A stretch of DNA of 35,747 nt from Bacteroidales bacterium (GCA_016285145.1 JAEEQE010000033.1:1-35747), one strand, 5' to 3'. Counted from the stretch's first letter, positions 7,382-16,605 are shown. Translations and numbers: made by a program. Notes: generated by a model from the letters alone, not told the origin.

Positions 7382-8608
7382 ATGAAGAATTTTGAAATTC
7401 ACACGTTAGGTTGTAAATTGAACTTCAGCGAGTCGGCGGCCATCGCCGCCCGATTGGAGGCGAACGGATGGCATCAGGGCGGAATCCCTGAGATCATCAT
7501 TGTCAACACCTGCGCCGTCACGTCAGCGGCGGAGAAGAAGACACGCAACCTCGCCTCGAAGCTCCATCGTGACAATCCGCTGGCCTCGCTGGTGGTGGTG
7601 GGCTGCTATAGCGCCCTGAAACCAGACCTTCTGGAAAGATGGTCCGGCGTGATCAAGGTGTTCGGCAGCTCGAACAAGATGAGCGCGGTGGACTTCATCC
7701 TCCAGCGTGAGGCTCAGAGCACGCCGGTGTTTTTCGATGCCTACTCGGTGCATGACCGGACGCGCTCGTTTCTGAAGATCCAAGACGGGTGCAACAACCA
7801 TTGCACTTTCTGCACGGTCTGGATTGCACGTGGCAAAAGCCGTAGCGACAGTATCGAGAATGTGTTGAAGAATATCAAGAATATCGCCGATGCCGGCGTA
7901 CACGAGGTGAACTTGACCGGTGTGAACGTGGGCGACTTCGGACGCGGCACGAACGATAACTTGCTGAAACTGCTCAAGGCGATTGTCAAGCAGAATGCCT
8001 TGGAGCGCGTGCGCATTTCGTCCATTGAACCGGAGGCTTTGTCGGAGGACATCATCAAATTGGTGGCCAAATCGCCGATTCTGATGCCGCATTTCCATAT
8101 TCCCTTGCAGTCGGGCTGCGACCGCATCCTGTCCGACATGCGCCGGCGTTACACGGCGCAGGAGTATGCCGACAAGGTCCATTTCATCAAGAAACTGATG
8201 CCGGATGCTTGTGTGGCCTGCGATGTGATTACCGGTTTTCCAGGGGAGACGGATGAAGAGTTCGAGGAGACGTATCATTTTCTGGAAGAGCTGCCTGTCA
8301 GCTATATGCATGTGTTCACCTATTCCCGTCGTCCGCGCACCCACGCCAACATGATGGAAGATCAGGTGCCTGAGGAGGTGAAGCATGAGCGTACGGAACG
8401 TCTGCTGGAACTCTCGCACGCCAAGAAAATGGCCTTTTATGCGCAATGTGAGGGGCAGACGCGGCCCGTCCTTGTGGAGTCTGAAGTGGTGGATGACCAA
8501 CTGACCGGCTTCACCGACAACTACATCCGTGTCACCCTGCCGAATGATGAGAACCTTGTGAATACCATTCAAAAGGTAACCATAGAGCAATGCCGCACGA
8601 TATTATAA
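7382..8608 (+). CDS. mtaB: tRNA t6A37 methylthiotransferase (MtaB type)
   Basis: This radical SAM enzyme converts t6A to ms2t6A at position 37 of tRNAs that read ANN codons. The 408-residue product has the three-domain build of the family. The N-terminal UPF0004 domain carries Cys11 (TLGCKLNFSES), Cys44 (NTCAVT) and Cys75 (VGCYS), which hold one iron-sulfur cluster. The radical SAM domain has C137-NNH-C141-TF-C144, followed by ARGKSRS. The C-terminal TRAM-like region is short. The L-G-C-K-L-N start separates MtaB from MiaB and RimO, which read differently there. It sits 8 nt after nadB and overlaps the next gene by 19 nt, so translation is probably coupled. Confidence 0.92.
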   Translation: MKNFEIHTLGCKLNFSESAAIAARLEANGWHQGGIPEIIIVNTCAVTSAAEKKTRNLASKLHRDNPLASLVVVGCYSALKPDLLERWSGVIKVFGSSNKMSAVDFILQREAQSTPVFFDAYSVHDRTRSFLKIQDGCNNHCTFCTVWIARGKSRSDSIENVLKNIKNIADAGVHEVNLTGVNVGDFGRGTNDNLLKLLKAIVKQNALERVRISSIEPEALSEDIIKLVAKSPILMPHFHIPLQSGCDRILSDMRRRYTAQEYADKVHFIKKLMPDACVACDVITGFPGETDEEFEETYHFLEELPVSYMHVFTYSRRPRTHANMMEDQVPEEVKHERTERLLELSHAKKMAFYAQCEGQTRPVLVESEVVDDQLTGFTDNYIRVTLPNDENLVNTIQKVTIEQCRTIL

Positions 8609-9825
8609 GGCTGCAAAACGGTTTGCGGCTGGTCCATAAGGAGTTGGATGCCCCGATTTCTCATTTCGGGGTGCTGGTGAATGCGGGCACCCGCGATGAG
8701 TCGGAAGCTCAGATGGGTATGGCGCATTTCGTGGAGCATACGATTTTCAAAGGAACCACCAAACGGAACGCTTTCCGTGTCATCAGCCGTATGGAGGCGG
8801 TGGGCGGCGACATGAATGCCAGCACCTCCAAGGAGGAAACCTATTTCCACACCTCGTTCCAGTCGCAGGACTATCCCCGTGCTGTGGAATTGCTATCCGA
8901 CATTTTTTTCAACGCCACCTTTCCGGAAAAGGAACTTGAGAAGGAGAAAACCGTCATTTTGGAGGAAATCAACTATTATAAGGATACGCCATCGGAACTG
9001 ATTTTCGATGATTTTGAAGATCTGGTGTTCTCCGGACATCCGTTGGGAAAGAACATTTTAGGCACCCGTCAGAGTGTGAAGCGGATGAAACGGGAGAGCA
9101 TACTGTCTTTTATAGCCCGGAATTATACGCTGGACAATGTGGTTCTGTCCTCTGTGGGACGGATACCGACCAAGCGTTTGGTGAATCTTTGTGAGCGTTA
9201 CTTTGGTACCCGTCCGATGCTGGAGAGCTCGCGTGTGCGCACGCCGTTCGGGCAGTACCGCCCACAGACGCGCATGGTACGCAAGAACACGGCGCAGACG
9301 CATGTTATGATGGGCAACGTGGCATTTTCGATCCGGGATGACCGGCGTGTGCCATTCCTCCTGCTGACCAATCTGTTGGGCGGACAAGGCATGAACACGC
9401 GTCTCAATATGAGCCTGCGTGAGAAACAGGGGCTTGCCTATACCGTGGAGGCCAATTACACGCCCTTCTCCGACACGGGTCTGTTCTCCATCTTCTTCGG
9501 TTGCGACCCGCATAACTGCGATCACTGCATGGAATTGGTGGATCGTGAGTTGCGCAAGGTGCGGCAACAGAAACTGGGCACCATGCAACTCTATTATGCC
9601 CAAAAGCAGCTTATCGGGCAGATGGCCCTGTCCAATGAAACCAAACTGAACGAGATGCTCGCCCTCGGCCATACCGCCCTCTTCTTCGACGAGGTGGACA
9701 CGCTGGAGGAAAGCATCGCTGAAATCCGGGAAATCACCTCGGATGAAATATGCCAGGTGGCCAATGAAATATTCCAAAGGGATGATTTTTCCGTTCTTGT
9801 TTTTGATCCCGCACGCGGTGCGTAA
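8590..9825 (+). CDS. M16 family zinc metallopeptidase (PqqL/processing-peptidase like)
   Basis: The 411-residue protein has the M16 zinc motif HxxEH as H46-FVE-H50, with the third ligand Glu supplied by VILEEINYY at about 125-126. This matches the family spacing of about 76 residues. The C-terminal half has the second M16 domain, including the R-Y-like loop GLAYTVEANYTPFSDTG. It should be an active endopeptidase. M16 proteins often come as an active and an inactive pair; only the active partner is here. No signal peptide is apparent, so it is probably cytoplasmic. The start overlaps mtaB by 19 nt, and the next gene begins 9 nt after the stop. Family membership is clear, but its substrate is unknown. 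Confidence 0.9.
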   Translation: MPHDIIRLQNGLRLVHKELDAPISHFGVLVNAGTRDESEAQMGMAHFVEHTIFKGTTKRNAFRVISRMEAVGGDMNASTSKEETYFHTSFQSQDYPRAVELLSDIFFNATFPEKELEKEKTVILEEINYYKDTPSELIFDDFEDLVFSGHPLGKNILGTRQSVKRMKRESILSFIARNYTLDNVVLSSVGRIPTKRLVNLCERYFGTRPMLESSRVRTPFGQYRPQTRMVRKNTAQTHVMMGNVAFSIRDDRRVPFLLLTNLLGGQGMNTRLNMSLREKQGLAYTVEANYTPFSDTGLFSIFFGCDPHNCDHCMELVDRELRKVRQQKLGTMQLYYAQKQLIGQMALSNETKLNEMLALGHTALFFDEVDTLEESIAEIREITSDEICQVANEIFQRDDFSVLVFDPARGA

Positions 9826-9834
9826 ATATTTGTC

Positions 9835-11784
9835 ATGAAAAAAATTTATTTGTTGCTATTATTTGTGATTATGGGTCAGGTTGTTTTTGGTCAAGATATC
9901 ATACAGGAACCATCCGACACGTTGTACTCCCCGTATTCTTTTGGTTTGGCGGAGGCCGCTTCCGACATCGACCGTTATGAGGTGCTGTACAAAACCCATT
10001 TGGCGGCTGTTGATGCGGGCGTTGGAGTGGATTATACGGGCATTGACACGCTTACGATTGAGATTCCGGCCAACGCACGTCCCATCCCGCTGACCCCATT
10101 CACGGATTTCTCCGGCCTGGTGCTGACAGTTCGCAATACACATAAGACGCTCTTCCTCTTTGAATTGGTGGGGGCGGCAATGCCCATCGACATCGAGAAG
10201 GATCTGTTGGGGGGTAAAGACTTCACCTCAGTGGAGGCGCTGGCGGAAGGCACGAACCTATTGCTCCTGGAGGATGAGAATCTCTGGGTGGAACGCCGCC
10301 AGGGCCGCGATTACGGAGCCACCCGAAAAGATGTCCTTTTCATCCATCATGGCAAGGCGCAGAACACCCCTGTGGCTTCCTACCTTACGGAATCCTCAAG
10401 TCCCAAATGCTTTGTTTGTCCTGTGACAGACACGTTGCAATATGTCCGTAACCTTACTTTTGTGCGTGATACGGGCTGTACTTATAAGACCAAATTGCTG
10501 AAAATCCGCTATCAAAACAACGTACTACTCGAGAATATCAACATCCAGACACCTTCCAGCACCATGACGGCGGATGCGGCCATTTCCATATACGACTGCG
10601 CCAACATCACCATGAAGGATGTGACCATCAAGGGCACGTATTCTCGTAAGGATTATTATGGCTATGGAATTGAAATGAACAATGTGTGGAACTCGCAATT
10701 CTTACGCCTGAACGCACAGGCCAACTGGGGCATCTTCGGAACCAACAATCTGAACAAAGTGTCGTTGAGGGATTGCGACATCAACCGTTTTGATGTGCAT
10801 TGCTATGGGAAAGATATAACCCTGACAAACTGCAAGTTCAGCAAGTTGTATAACCAGTTTTCTTCTGTCTATGGGACGGTGAAATTCGATGGGTGCCGAT
10901 TCAAGGATTTTGTGCCGGTCCTCTTTGAACCTTCGTATAATGCCTATACCGGTTTCGAGCTGGTTTTCCAGAATTGCGTCTTTGATGTGACGCGTTCGCG
11001 CAACTTTCTGGTCAGTGCCGGATATTTGGATGACCGGATGAACAACCGTCCGGAGCTGAATTTGAAATGCTGGCCGAATGTGGTTATCCGGAATATGACG
11101 GTGAACGTGCCCGACAACGTCGCTAAGGTTTATCTGTTTAATGTGAAAAGCCCTGTTTCCACGAAATATACGGTACGCCACATCGCGCAGGTGAAAATCG
11201 ATGGACTGGATTTCCATTATTCCGGTTCCGGTCATGCGGCGGATTTCATTCTTTCGAATTTGAAGGTTACGACGGAGAAAGGATTCACGTGTTCCGTCAA
11301 CAAGCTTAATCTGCTTCCTGTTCAGGATCAGAAGATTGAGCAGAGCACCACAAAGTATCAGTATCCGGCAAGTCTGGGCTTCAATATTCTTTCCGACAAG
11401 GCACAGAACAGTTATACGGTTTCCAATTCCCGTTTGAATTATAATGTGAATACAAATGCATCCTATACCATTCATTACACGGAATGTACGTTGGGCCATG
11501 TCCGTTTTACCTCAAAGTCTTCATCGGCAAGGCGTTATTACAAGAATTGTAAAATATATCTGAACTGCAACGACGATCGCCGCTACTATATTGACAACCA
11601 CGCCACCTATACGAATTGCCGTTTCATCCCTTGTGATCCGTATCGTCAGATTGATTTTACCGGCACCAATAATGATGTGGTCATTTCCCAGTGCAAGACG
11701 GACAAAAACGGGCCGCTGTTTTTCAAAGGACATCTTAACAATCAGGAATTGAGGGGTTTTGTGCTGAAAGGTGCCCGCAAGTAG
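9835..11784 (+). CDS. Secreted right-handed beta-helix protein, function unknown
   Basis: A 649-residue protein starts with a signal peptide (MKKIYLLLLFVIMGQVVFGQ), so it is exported. I do not recognise a named family. From about residue 200 onward it consists of short repeating strands of the type xxITMKDVTIKGTY, VSLRDCDINRF, ITLTNCKFSKLY, VKFDGCRFKDF and VFQNCVFDVTRS. Regularly placed Asn, Cys and Phe suggest stacked rungs of a parallel beta-helix, the fold of pectate lyases and other polysaccharide-acting proteins. No catalytic set can be assigned. It lies between the M16 peptidase and the GH89 glycosidase, with 9- and 29-nt gaps, so a role in glycan binding or cleavage is inferred from position and fold. 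Confidence is for its being a real secreted gene. Confidence 0.75.
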   Translation: MKKIYLLLLFVIMGQVVFGQDIIQEPSDTLYSPYSFGLAEAASDIDRYEVLYKTHLAAVDAGVGVDYTGIDTLTIEIPANARPIPLTPFTDFSGLVLTVRNTHKTLFLFELVGAAMPIDIEKDLLGGKDFTSVEALAEGTNLLLLEDENLWVERRQGRDYGATRKDVLFIHHGKAQNTPVASYLTESSSPKCFVCPVTDTLQYVRNLTFVRDTGCTYKTKLLKIRYQNNVLLENINIQTPSSTMTADAAISIYDCANITMKDVTIKGTYSRKDYYGYGIEMNNVWNSQFLRLNAQANWGIFGTNNLNKVSLRDCDINRFDVHCYGKDITLTNCKFSKLYNQFSSVYGTVKFDGCRFKDFVPVLFEPSYNAYTGFELVFQNCVFDVTRSRNFLVSAGYLDDRMNNRPELNLKCWPNVVIRNMTVNVPDNVAKVYLFNVKSPVSTKYTVRHIAQVKIDGLDFHYSGSGHAADFILSNLKVTTEKGFTCSVNKLNLLPVQDQKIEQSTTKYQYPASLGFNILSDKAQNSYTVSNSRLNYNVNTNASYTIHYTECTLGHVRFTSKSSSARRYYKNCKIYLNCNDDRRYYIDNHATYTNCRFIPCDPYRQIDFTGTNNDVVISQCKTDKNGPLFFKGHLNNQELRGFVLKGARK

Positions 11785-11813
11785 GGTGGGGCGTTTTATA
11801 AACATTATATAAT

Positions 11814-13976
11814 ATGAAACATGTTTTCATTTGTCTTGCCATCATGTGCGGTTTGGAGGCGGCATCTGCCCGTCCGATAGAGCGTCTTGCCCATCGGATT
11901 CTGGGTGCCGATGACACGAATTTTGTGTTTGTCTGCCAGCCCGACACCTTGGATTATTTCCAGTTGGAAACGAAGGATGGTAAAATCTGTATTACGGGCA
12001 ACAACGACAACTCCATGGCAATGGGGCTTAACTACTATTTGCAGCATTATGCGCATGTGTATGTGTCGTGGCACGTGCACGAGCCGGTGGAGTTACCAAC
12101 CCGTTACCCGCTGGTTACGGAGCCGGTGCGCAGAGAAGCCCTTGTGAAGGAACGTTTCTTCCTCAATTACTGTACTTTCGGATACACGATGCCTTGGTGG
12201 AAATGGGAGCAATGGGAGCGTTTTATCGACTGGATGGCACTCCATGGCATCACGATGCCGTTGGCGATTACCGGGCAGGAAGCCGTCTGGTACGAGGTGT
12301 GGAGAGATTATGGTTTGACTGATGAGGAGATCCGAGGCTACTTCTCCGGTCCGGCGCATCTTCCGTGGCATCGCATGGCCAATCTTGACGGTTTCGGCGG
12401 CCCGCTGCCGATGTCGTGGATAGAGGGTCAGAAGGAACTGCAGATGCGGATTCTGGAGAGGGAGCGCGAGCTGGACATGACACCGGTTCTGCCCGCCTTC
12501 GCCGGGCATGTGCCCGCCCGTTTCGCGGACATGCACCCGGAGGCGGACATCAAACCGCTGAGCGCCTGGTGCGGTTTTGCCCCCACCCATTTCCTGAACT
12601 CCTCCGATCCGCTTTTTGCGGAAATTCAGAAACGATTCATGGAGAAGGAGATAGCCCTGTTCGGCACCGACCATATCTATGGGGTGGACCCCTTCAATGA
12701 GATGGACCCGCCGCACTGGCAGCCGGAGTATCTTTCGGATGTGTCGGAGAATATCTACTACTCCCTGCGCAAAGCCGACCCCGATGCCCGATGGCTGCAG
12801 ATGACGTGGGTGTTCTACTACAAGCGCAAGTCGTGGACCACGGAACGCCTGCGGGCCTATCTGTCGGCGGTGCCCCGCAAAAGATTGATTCTGCTTGACT
12901 ATTTCTGCGAGAAGACGGAGGTGTGGCGCACCACGGAATCCTTTTTTGGACAGCCTTTTATATGGTGCTATTTGGGTAATTTCGGTGGTAATACGATGCT
13001 TGTGGGCAATGTTCATGATTTGGAGGAGCGGTTGTCGGCAGCCCTGCGTGAGGCCGGCCCCAACATGACTGGAGTCGGTTCCACCTTGGAGGCCTTTGAC
13101 GTAAGTCCGCAAATCTATGAGTATCTATTCTCTCGCGCCTGGGAATCCAATCCCGATGTGGATGCCTGGATGGCCGATTGGGCGCAGCTCCGCTGTGGAC
13201 TCTCCTTTTTCAATAGGGAATGGAAGTTGTTGAATGACAGCGTGTATAAGGATAACTCCTTCTATGGGTTGGGGACGCAGTTGGTGGCCCGGCCGTCGCT
13301 GGAAGGACATGGTACCTACTACACGAAGCCCGCTTATTCCTATTCCAACGACACACTTGGCCGGATATGTCGGCAGCTGCTTAATCCGGTTGCTGATGCG
13401 CGAATGAAAGATGCGTTTCAATATGATATCGTGAATTTGATGTCGCAATGGGTGGGCAACTATTTTATGACGGTGCGTGACAATTTTACGGCAGCCTATA
13501 AAAAGGGGGATTTGAAGGGGATGGTTCAACAGAAGAAATTGGCAGACAGGCTTTTCCGGGATGTTGATGGATTACTGTCCTCGCATCCTTCGTTCATGCT
13601 CGGGCCATGGATTGAGAATGCCCGCGCGTGGGGCACAACGCCGGCGGAAAAAGATTATTTTGAGCAGCAGGCACGGACAATCCTCACAATATGGGGTGGG
13701 CCTGTCTTGAACGATTACGCAAACCGCATGTGGGGTGGGCTGGTGAAAGACTATTACGCTAAGCGCTGGGATATGTTCTTCCGCAAGGTCCTGCAATGTG
13801 CACGTCAGGGAAAATCCTTTGATGAAAAAGCCTTTAACGAAGAACTTTCGGCCTTTGAGCAGGATTGGACTCGCCGCCACACGCATTATGCCGTATCCCC
13901 ACGTAAAAACACTTTGGGTGAGGCTCTGAAAATCTATGACCGTTATATGAGAGAATTTTATGGTGAGGTCAGGTGA
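11814..13976 (+). CDS. Alpha-N-acetylglucosaminidase (GH89)
   Basis: GH89 enzymes remove terminal alpha-linked N-acetylglucosamine from glycans such as mucin O-glycans and heparan sulfate. The 720-residue product has a signal peptide (MKHVFICLAIMCGLEAASA), so it is periplasmic or surface-located. It has the NAGLU N-terminal domain, then the TIM-barrel domain with GITMPLAITGQEAVW, then GVDPFNEMDPP carrying the putative acid/base Glu at about 296. GVGSTLEAFDVSPQ carries the putative nucleophile Glu at about 426. The spacing of 130 residues equals that of the human enzyme's catalytic pair. A helical C-terminal domain completes a normal length. It is the last gene of the nadB run. Confidence 0.93.
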   Translation: MKHVFICLAIMCGLEAASARPIERLAHRILGADDTNFVFVCQPDTLDYFQLETKDGKICITGNNDNSMAMGLNYYLQHYAHVYVSWHVHEPVELPTRYPLVTEPVRREALVKERFFLNYCTFGYTMPWWKWEQWERFIDWMALHGITMPLAITGQEAVWYEVWRDYGLTDEEIRGYFSGPAHLPWHRMANLDGFGGPLPMSWIEGQKELQMRILERERELDMTPVLPAFAGHVPARFADMHPEADIKPLSAWCGFAPTHFLNSSDPLFAEIQKRFMEKEIALFGTDHIYGVDPFNEMDPPHWQPEYLSDVSENIYYSLRKADPDARWLQMTWVFYYKRKSWTTERLRAYLSAVPRKRLILLDYFCEKTEVWRTTESFFGQPFIWCYLGNFGGNTMLVGNVHDLEERLSAALREAGPNMTGVGSTLEAFDVSPQIYEYLFSRAWESNPDVDAWMADWAQLRCGLSFFNREWKLLNDSVYKDNSFYGLGTQLVARPSLEGHGTYYTKPAYSYSNDTLGRICRQLLNPVADARMKDAFQYDIVNLMSQWVGNYFMTVRDNFTAAYKKGDLKGMVQQKKLADRLFRDVDGLLSSHPSFMLGPWIENARAWGTTPAEKDYFEQQARTILTIWGGPVLNDYANRMWGGLVKDYYAKRWDMFFRKVLQCARQGKSFDEKAFNEELSAFEQDWTRRHTHYAVSPRKNTLGEALKIYDRYMREFYGEVR

Positions 13977-13997
13977 GACGCACATGCTATTATTTTG

Positions 13998-14005
13998 TAT
14001 CTTTG
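13998..14005 (+). promoter_or_regulatory. -7 promoter element of the 223-residue hypothetical gene
   Basis: TATCTTTG followed by CC, 26 nt before the ATG at 14032. It lies just after the GH89 stop, so this gene forms its own unit. Confidence 0.75.
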
Positions 14006-14031
14006 CCGCATTAAACCAATATATGTAAAAT

Positions 14032-14703
14032 ATGGATGATTCCTTATGTAACTTATTGATTTCCAAAGGACAATTGAAGCAGGATGTGTTTGCCGTCACG
14101 CTTGACGCCATGCAGATGTTTAAGGATTGTGCCAAAGGATTCGAGGATTTTTACCGCAACAATTATGCGGATGACCATGAAGATGTGCCGGTTTTATATA
14201 CGAATAAGAACCAGTACCAGTTCCAGCTGAAGTTTGCCGGCGATGTGTTGGTTTTCCTGATGCATAGCAATATCTTTGAGTTTTCCCGCGAGCACGAGGT
14301 GATGCGTTCAAACTATATCAAGGAGGACAAAACCCGTTCCTATTGCGGTATGATTCAGATTTTCAACTTTTTAAGTGATTCTTTCAAGTATAATCGTGTC
14401 AATGACCTTGGATATATGATCGGTCGTATTCTGATTAACAAGGAGGGGCATTATTATATTGAAGGCAAGCGTGAACTGTCACGTGTGCTGAACAATTTCA
14501 GCACGAATCAGATCAGCAAGGAAGCGGTGGAGGAGATTCTGCGTTCTGCGTTGACCTACACGATTAATTTCGATTTGTTGGTGCCGGATTATGAGGAAAC
14601 CAAGATTATCACGGTGGATGACATGTTGCAAATCGAGGATCAGAACTTGATAAAAACAGGTAAACGTCTGGGATTCAGGTTTGAACAGGATAAGACGGAG
14701 TAG
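14032..14703 (+). CDS. Conserved-looking hypothetical protein, 223 residues
   Basis: I do not recognise this protein. It has no signal peptide or membrane segment, so it should be cytoplasmic. The sequence is mixed alpha/beta and charged. Its segments include LISKGQLKQDVFAVTLDAM (a helix at the start), YQFQLKFAGDVLVFLMHSNIF, EFSREHEVMRSNYI, CGMIQIFNFLSDSFKYNRVNDLGYMIGRILINKEGHYYIEGKR (positions about 105-148), and a charged tail with ITVDDMLQIEDQNLIKTGKRLGFRFEQDK. It has its own promoter and sits between the GH89 gene and tRNA-Glu. The lack of frameshifts, a clean start and a good promoter argue that it is real. Confidence 0.8.
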   Translation: MDDSLCNLLISKGQLKQDVFAVTLDAMQMFKDCAKGFEDFYRNNYADDHEDVPVLYTNKNQYQFQLKFAGDVLVFLMHSNIFEFSREHEVMRSNYIKEDKTRSYCGMIQIFNFLSDSFKYNRVNDLGYMIGRILINKEGHYYIEGKRELSRVLNNFSTNQISKEAVEEILRSALTYTINFDLLVPDYEETKIITVDDMLQIEDQNLIKTGKRLGFRFEQDKTE

Positions 14704-14750
14704 TATTTACCTTTTTTTCAACAGATTGGCTGAGCAAACGAAAAAAAGTG

Positions 14751-14758
14751 TATTTTTG
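14751..14758 (+). promoter_or_regulatory. -7 promoter element of tRNA-Glu
   Basis: TATTTTTG matches TAnnTTTG, 22 nt before the tRNA. A TTG at 14726-14728 is near the expected -33 distance. Confidence 0.6.
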
Positions 14759-14780
14759 CACCGTCAAAATGAGACACGAT

Positions 14781-14855
14781 GGCGAGTTCGTCTAGTTGGC
14801 CCAGGACGTCAGGTTTTCATCCTGAAGATCAGGAGTTCGAATCTCCTACTCGCTA
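14781..14855 (+). tRNA. tRNA-Glu (anticodon UUC)
   Basis: The acceptor stem GGCGAGT (14781-14787) pairs with ACTCGCT (14848-14854), with a G-U first pair, and the discriminator is A14855. The D arm is GTCTAGTTGGCCCAGGAC. The anticodon stem TCAGG/CCTGA encloses the 7-nt loop TTTTCAT, whose bases 34-36 are TTC. The T arm is AGGAG-TTCGAAT-CTCCT. The arms match known glutamate tRNAs closely, and CCA is not encoded. It has its own promoter and is followed by a terminator. Only one tRNA gene is present here. Confidence 0.93.
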
Positions 14856-14860
14856 CGAAG

Positions 14861-14895
14861 AAAAGACGCTGAAATTGTTTTCGGCGTCTTTTTTT
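14861..14895. terminator. Terminator after tRNA-Glu, shared with the converging gene
   Basis: AAAAGACGC (14861-14869) pairs with GCGTCTTTT (14884-14892), across a loop of 14 nt, then T residues. The stop codon of the minus-strand gene overlaps its right edge at 14894-14896. The A tract before the stem would serve as a U tract on the minus strand, so it may work in both directions. Confidence 0.8.
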
Positions 14896-15097
14896 ATGGT
14901 AATTCTTCGTCTTCTGCGGCATGATAGTCATCAAAGGCCTCTTCCACGTATTTGGCCGACTTTTTGATTTCCTCCCCGTAGCCGGTGAGGGCGGAAAATG
15001 GCGCGAACTGGGCGGCGCGGGCCAGCATCGACATCTGCGGATGCTTTTTCGAGACGTGGTGCGGAAGGTTGATGATGTCGTCGTAATCCGTATTCAT
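14894..15097 (-). CDS. Small partner ORF of the Y-family polymerase, 67 residues
   Basis: The 67-residue product contains DYDDIINLPHHVSKKHPQMS and RAAQFAPFSALTGYGEEI. This sequence type recurs as a small ORF directly after UvrX/YqjW-type polymerases in Firmicutes and in some Bacteroidota. Its ATG overlaps the polymerase stop by ATGA, so the two are translationally coupled. It has no cysteines, no signal peptide, and an acidic tail (AAEDEELP). Its role is unknown; pairing with the polymerase suggests a DNA-repair accessory part. It is not an ORF shadow, because it fits the partner sequence type and the coupling. Confidence 0.85.
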   Translation of the reverse strand: MNTDYDDIINLPHHVSKKHPQMSMLARAAQFAPFSALTGYGEEIKKSAKYVEEAFDDYHAAEDEELP

Positions 15098-16605
15098 GCT
15101 TTGTGTCCTCCTATCTGTTGGTTGCGGTCGCGGGCCGTGGCTCCCTCTTCGAAGTTCAGTCCTTTCAGGATGGCGTTTTTCCCGAAACGCCGTTTGATGG
15201 CCAGCTGTGCCTCTTGGATCTTGCGTTCTTTTTGTCGTGCCGCCGTCTCCTTTTGTTGCTCTTTTTCTTTGGCTTCGTAGTCGGTGAAAAGGTCCAGTTG
15301 CAGAGCTTCTTCCTGTGTGACAGCCAATTGTTCGTCCACCACGTGTCCCACGGAGATGTTCAGATAACGGATCAGCAGGTCGCGGTTGACGATGCGGTCG
15401 AAGAGTTTGGCGGTCTCGTTCAGGATGGTCTTGGAAGAAGAGGTGGCTTTGTCTAAGCGTATAGTCCCGTGGGCGGGTTTTGGCACCTGCCGCCCGTAGT
15501 GGTCCGTCGCGACAGGTCCCTTGTATTTCTCTCGGATGGTTGGATTGGTCAGATTTTCAGCATCGTAGCCGATGCTTATCATCAGCTGGTCGGTGACGAG
15601 CCGTTTGTCCACCAGCTTCAGCGACATGGCGTCGGCCATCTCCAGTATGACCACGCGGGCTTTCTTGGTCGGGTAGGGAGTGCTCAGTACCTGCCCGTTG
15701 CTGAAAGAGTTACTCTCGGGGCGGTAGGCTTTCACCAGGTCAATGGTGCAGGGTTCCCACCCCCAGGCATGGTCAATGAGCAGTTCCGCGTTCACGCCGA
15801 AGAGCTGGTACAGCAGCTCCTCGTCACGTACGGAACATCGTGCTATTTTGCCCATGGTGTCAATTCCGTATTGTGCCAGCCGGTTCATGGTGCCACGTCC
15901 CACGCGCCAGAAGTCCGTCAATGGGCGGTGGTCCCACAGTTGGCGGCGATAGCTCATCTCGTCCAGCTCGGCGATGCGCACGCCGTCGTGGTCGGCGGGC
16001 TGCTTCTTGGCCATGATATCCATAGCCACCTTGCTTAGATAGAGATTGGTGCCGATGCCTGCCGTGGCGGTGATACCGGTCTGGCGCAGCACATCGCGGA
16101 TTATTGTCATGGCCAGCTGGTGGGCCGTCATGTGGTAGCTCTTCAAGTATTCGGTCACATCGATAAAGACTTCATCGATGGAATAGACGTGGATGTCCTC
16201 CGGGGCCACGTATTTGAGGTATGTTTCATAGATTTTCGCGCTGAAGTGCATGTAATGGGCCATACGGGGCGGGGCGGCGATGTAGTCCACCTCCCAGTCG
16301 GGGTGCGCCCGCAGGTCGAGGTCGGAGACGGACTTGCCCGTGAGCCGGTGCCCAGGGGTTTGTGCCCGTCGTTCGGCGTTCACCTGGCGCAGTCGCTGCA
16401 CCACCTCGAAAAGGCGTGCCCGTCCGCCGATGCCGTACTGCTTCAGCGAGGGCGACACGGCCAGGCAGATGGTCTTTTCCGTGCGGCTCCGGTCGGCCAC
16501 CACCAAGTTGGTGGTCAGCGGGTCCAATCCGCGCTCCACGCACTCCACGGAGGCGTAAAACGACTTCAAATCGATGGCAATATAGGTCCGCTGCCGCTCT
16601 TCCAT
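15094..16605 (-). CDS. Y-family DNA polymerase, UvrX/YqjW (ImuB/UmuC-like) type
   Basis: Y-family polymerases copy across damaged bases with low fidelity. The 503-residue product has the palm motifs AIDLKSFYASVEC near residue 12 (first metal-binding Asp) and YSIDEVFIDVT near residue 145 (the second acidic pair). It also has the fingers segment and the GIGTNLYLSKVAMD stretch. It carries an extended little-finger region and ends in GKNAILKGLNFEEGATARDRNQQIGGHKA (about residues 475-503). That tail is typical of Firmicutes UvrX-type proteins, so an ancestral transfer is plausible. It is coupled to a 67-residue ORF. A TACCTTTG promoter lies 50 nt upstream. No LexA-like operator was recognised. Confidence 0.9.
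   Translation of the reverse strand: MEERQRTYIAIDLKSFYASVECVERGLDPLTTNLVVADRSRTEKTICLAVSPSLKQYGIGGRARLFEVVQRLRQVNAERRAQTPGHRLTGKSVSDLDLRAHPDWEVDYIAAPPRMAHYMHFSAKIYETYLKYVAPEDIHVYSIDEVFIDVTEYLKSYHMTAHQLAMTIIRDVLRQTGITATAGIGTNLYLSKVAMDIMAKKQPADHDGVRIAELDEMSYRRQLWDHRPLTDFWRVGRGTMNRLAQYGIDTMGKIARCSVRDEELLYQLFGVNAELLIDHAWGWEPCTIDLVKAYRPESNSFSNGQVLSTPYPTKKARVVILEMADAMSLKLVDKRLVTDQLMISIGYDAENLTNPTIREKYKGPVATDHYGRQVPKPAHGTIRLDKATSSSKTILNETAKLFDRIVNRDLLIRYLNISVGHVVDEQLAVTQEEALQLDLFTDYEAKEKEQQKETAARQKERKIQEAQLAIKRRFGKNAILKGLNFEEGATARDRNQQIGGHKA

Noticed and set aside
7523-8590. 355-codon minus-strand ORF
   Set aside because: It is the shadow of mtaB. The Cys motifs of the plus-strand gene leave no doubt.
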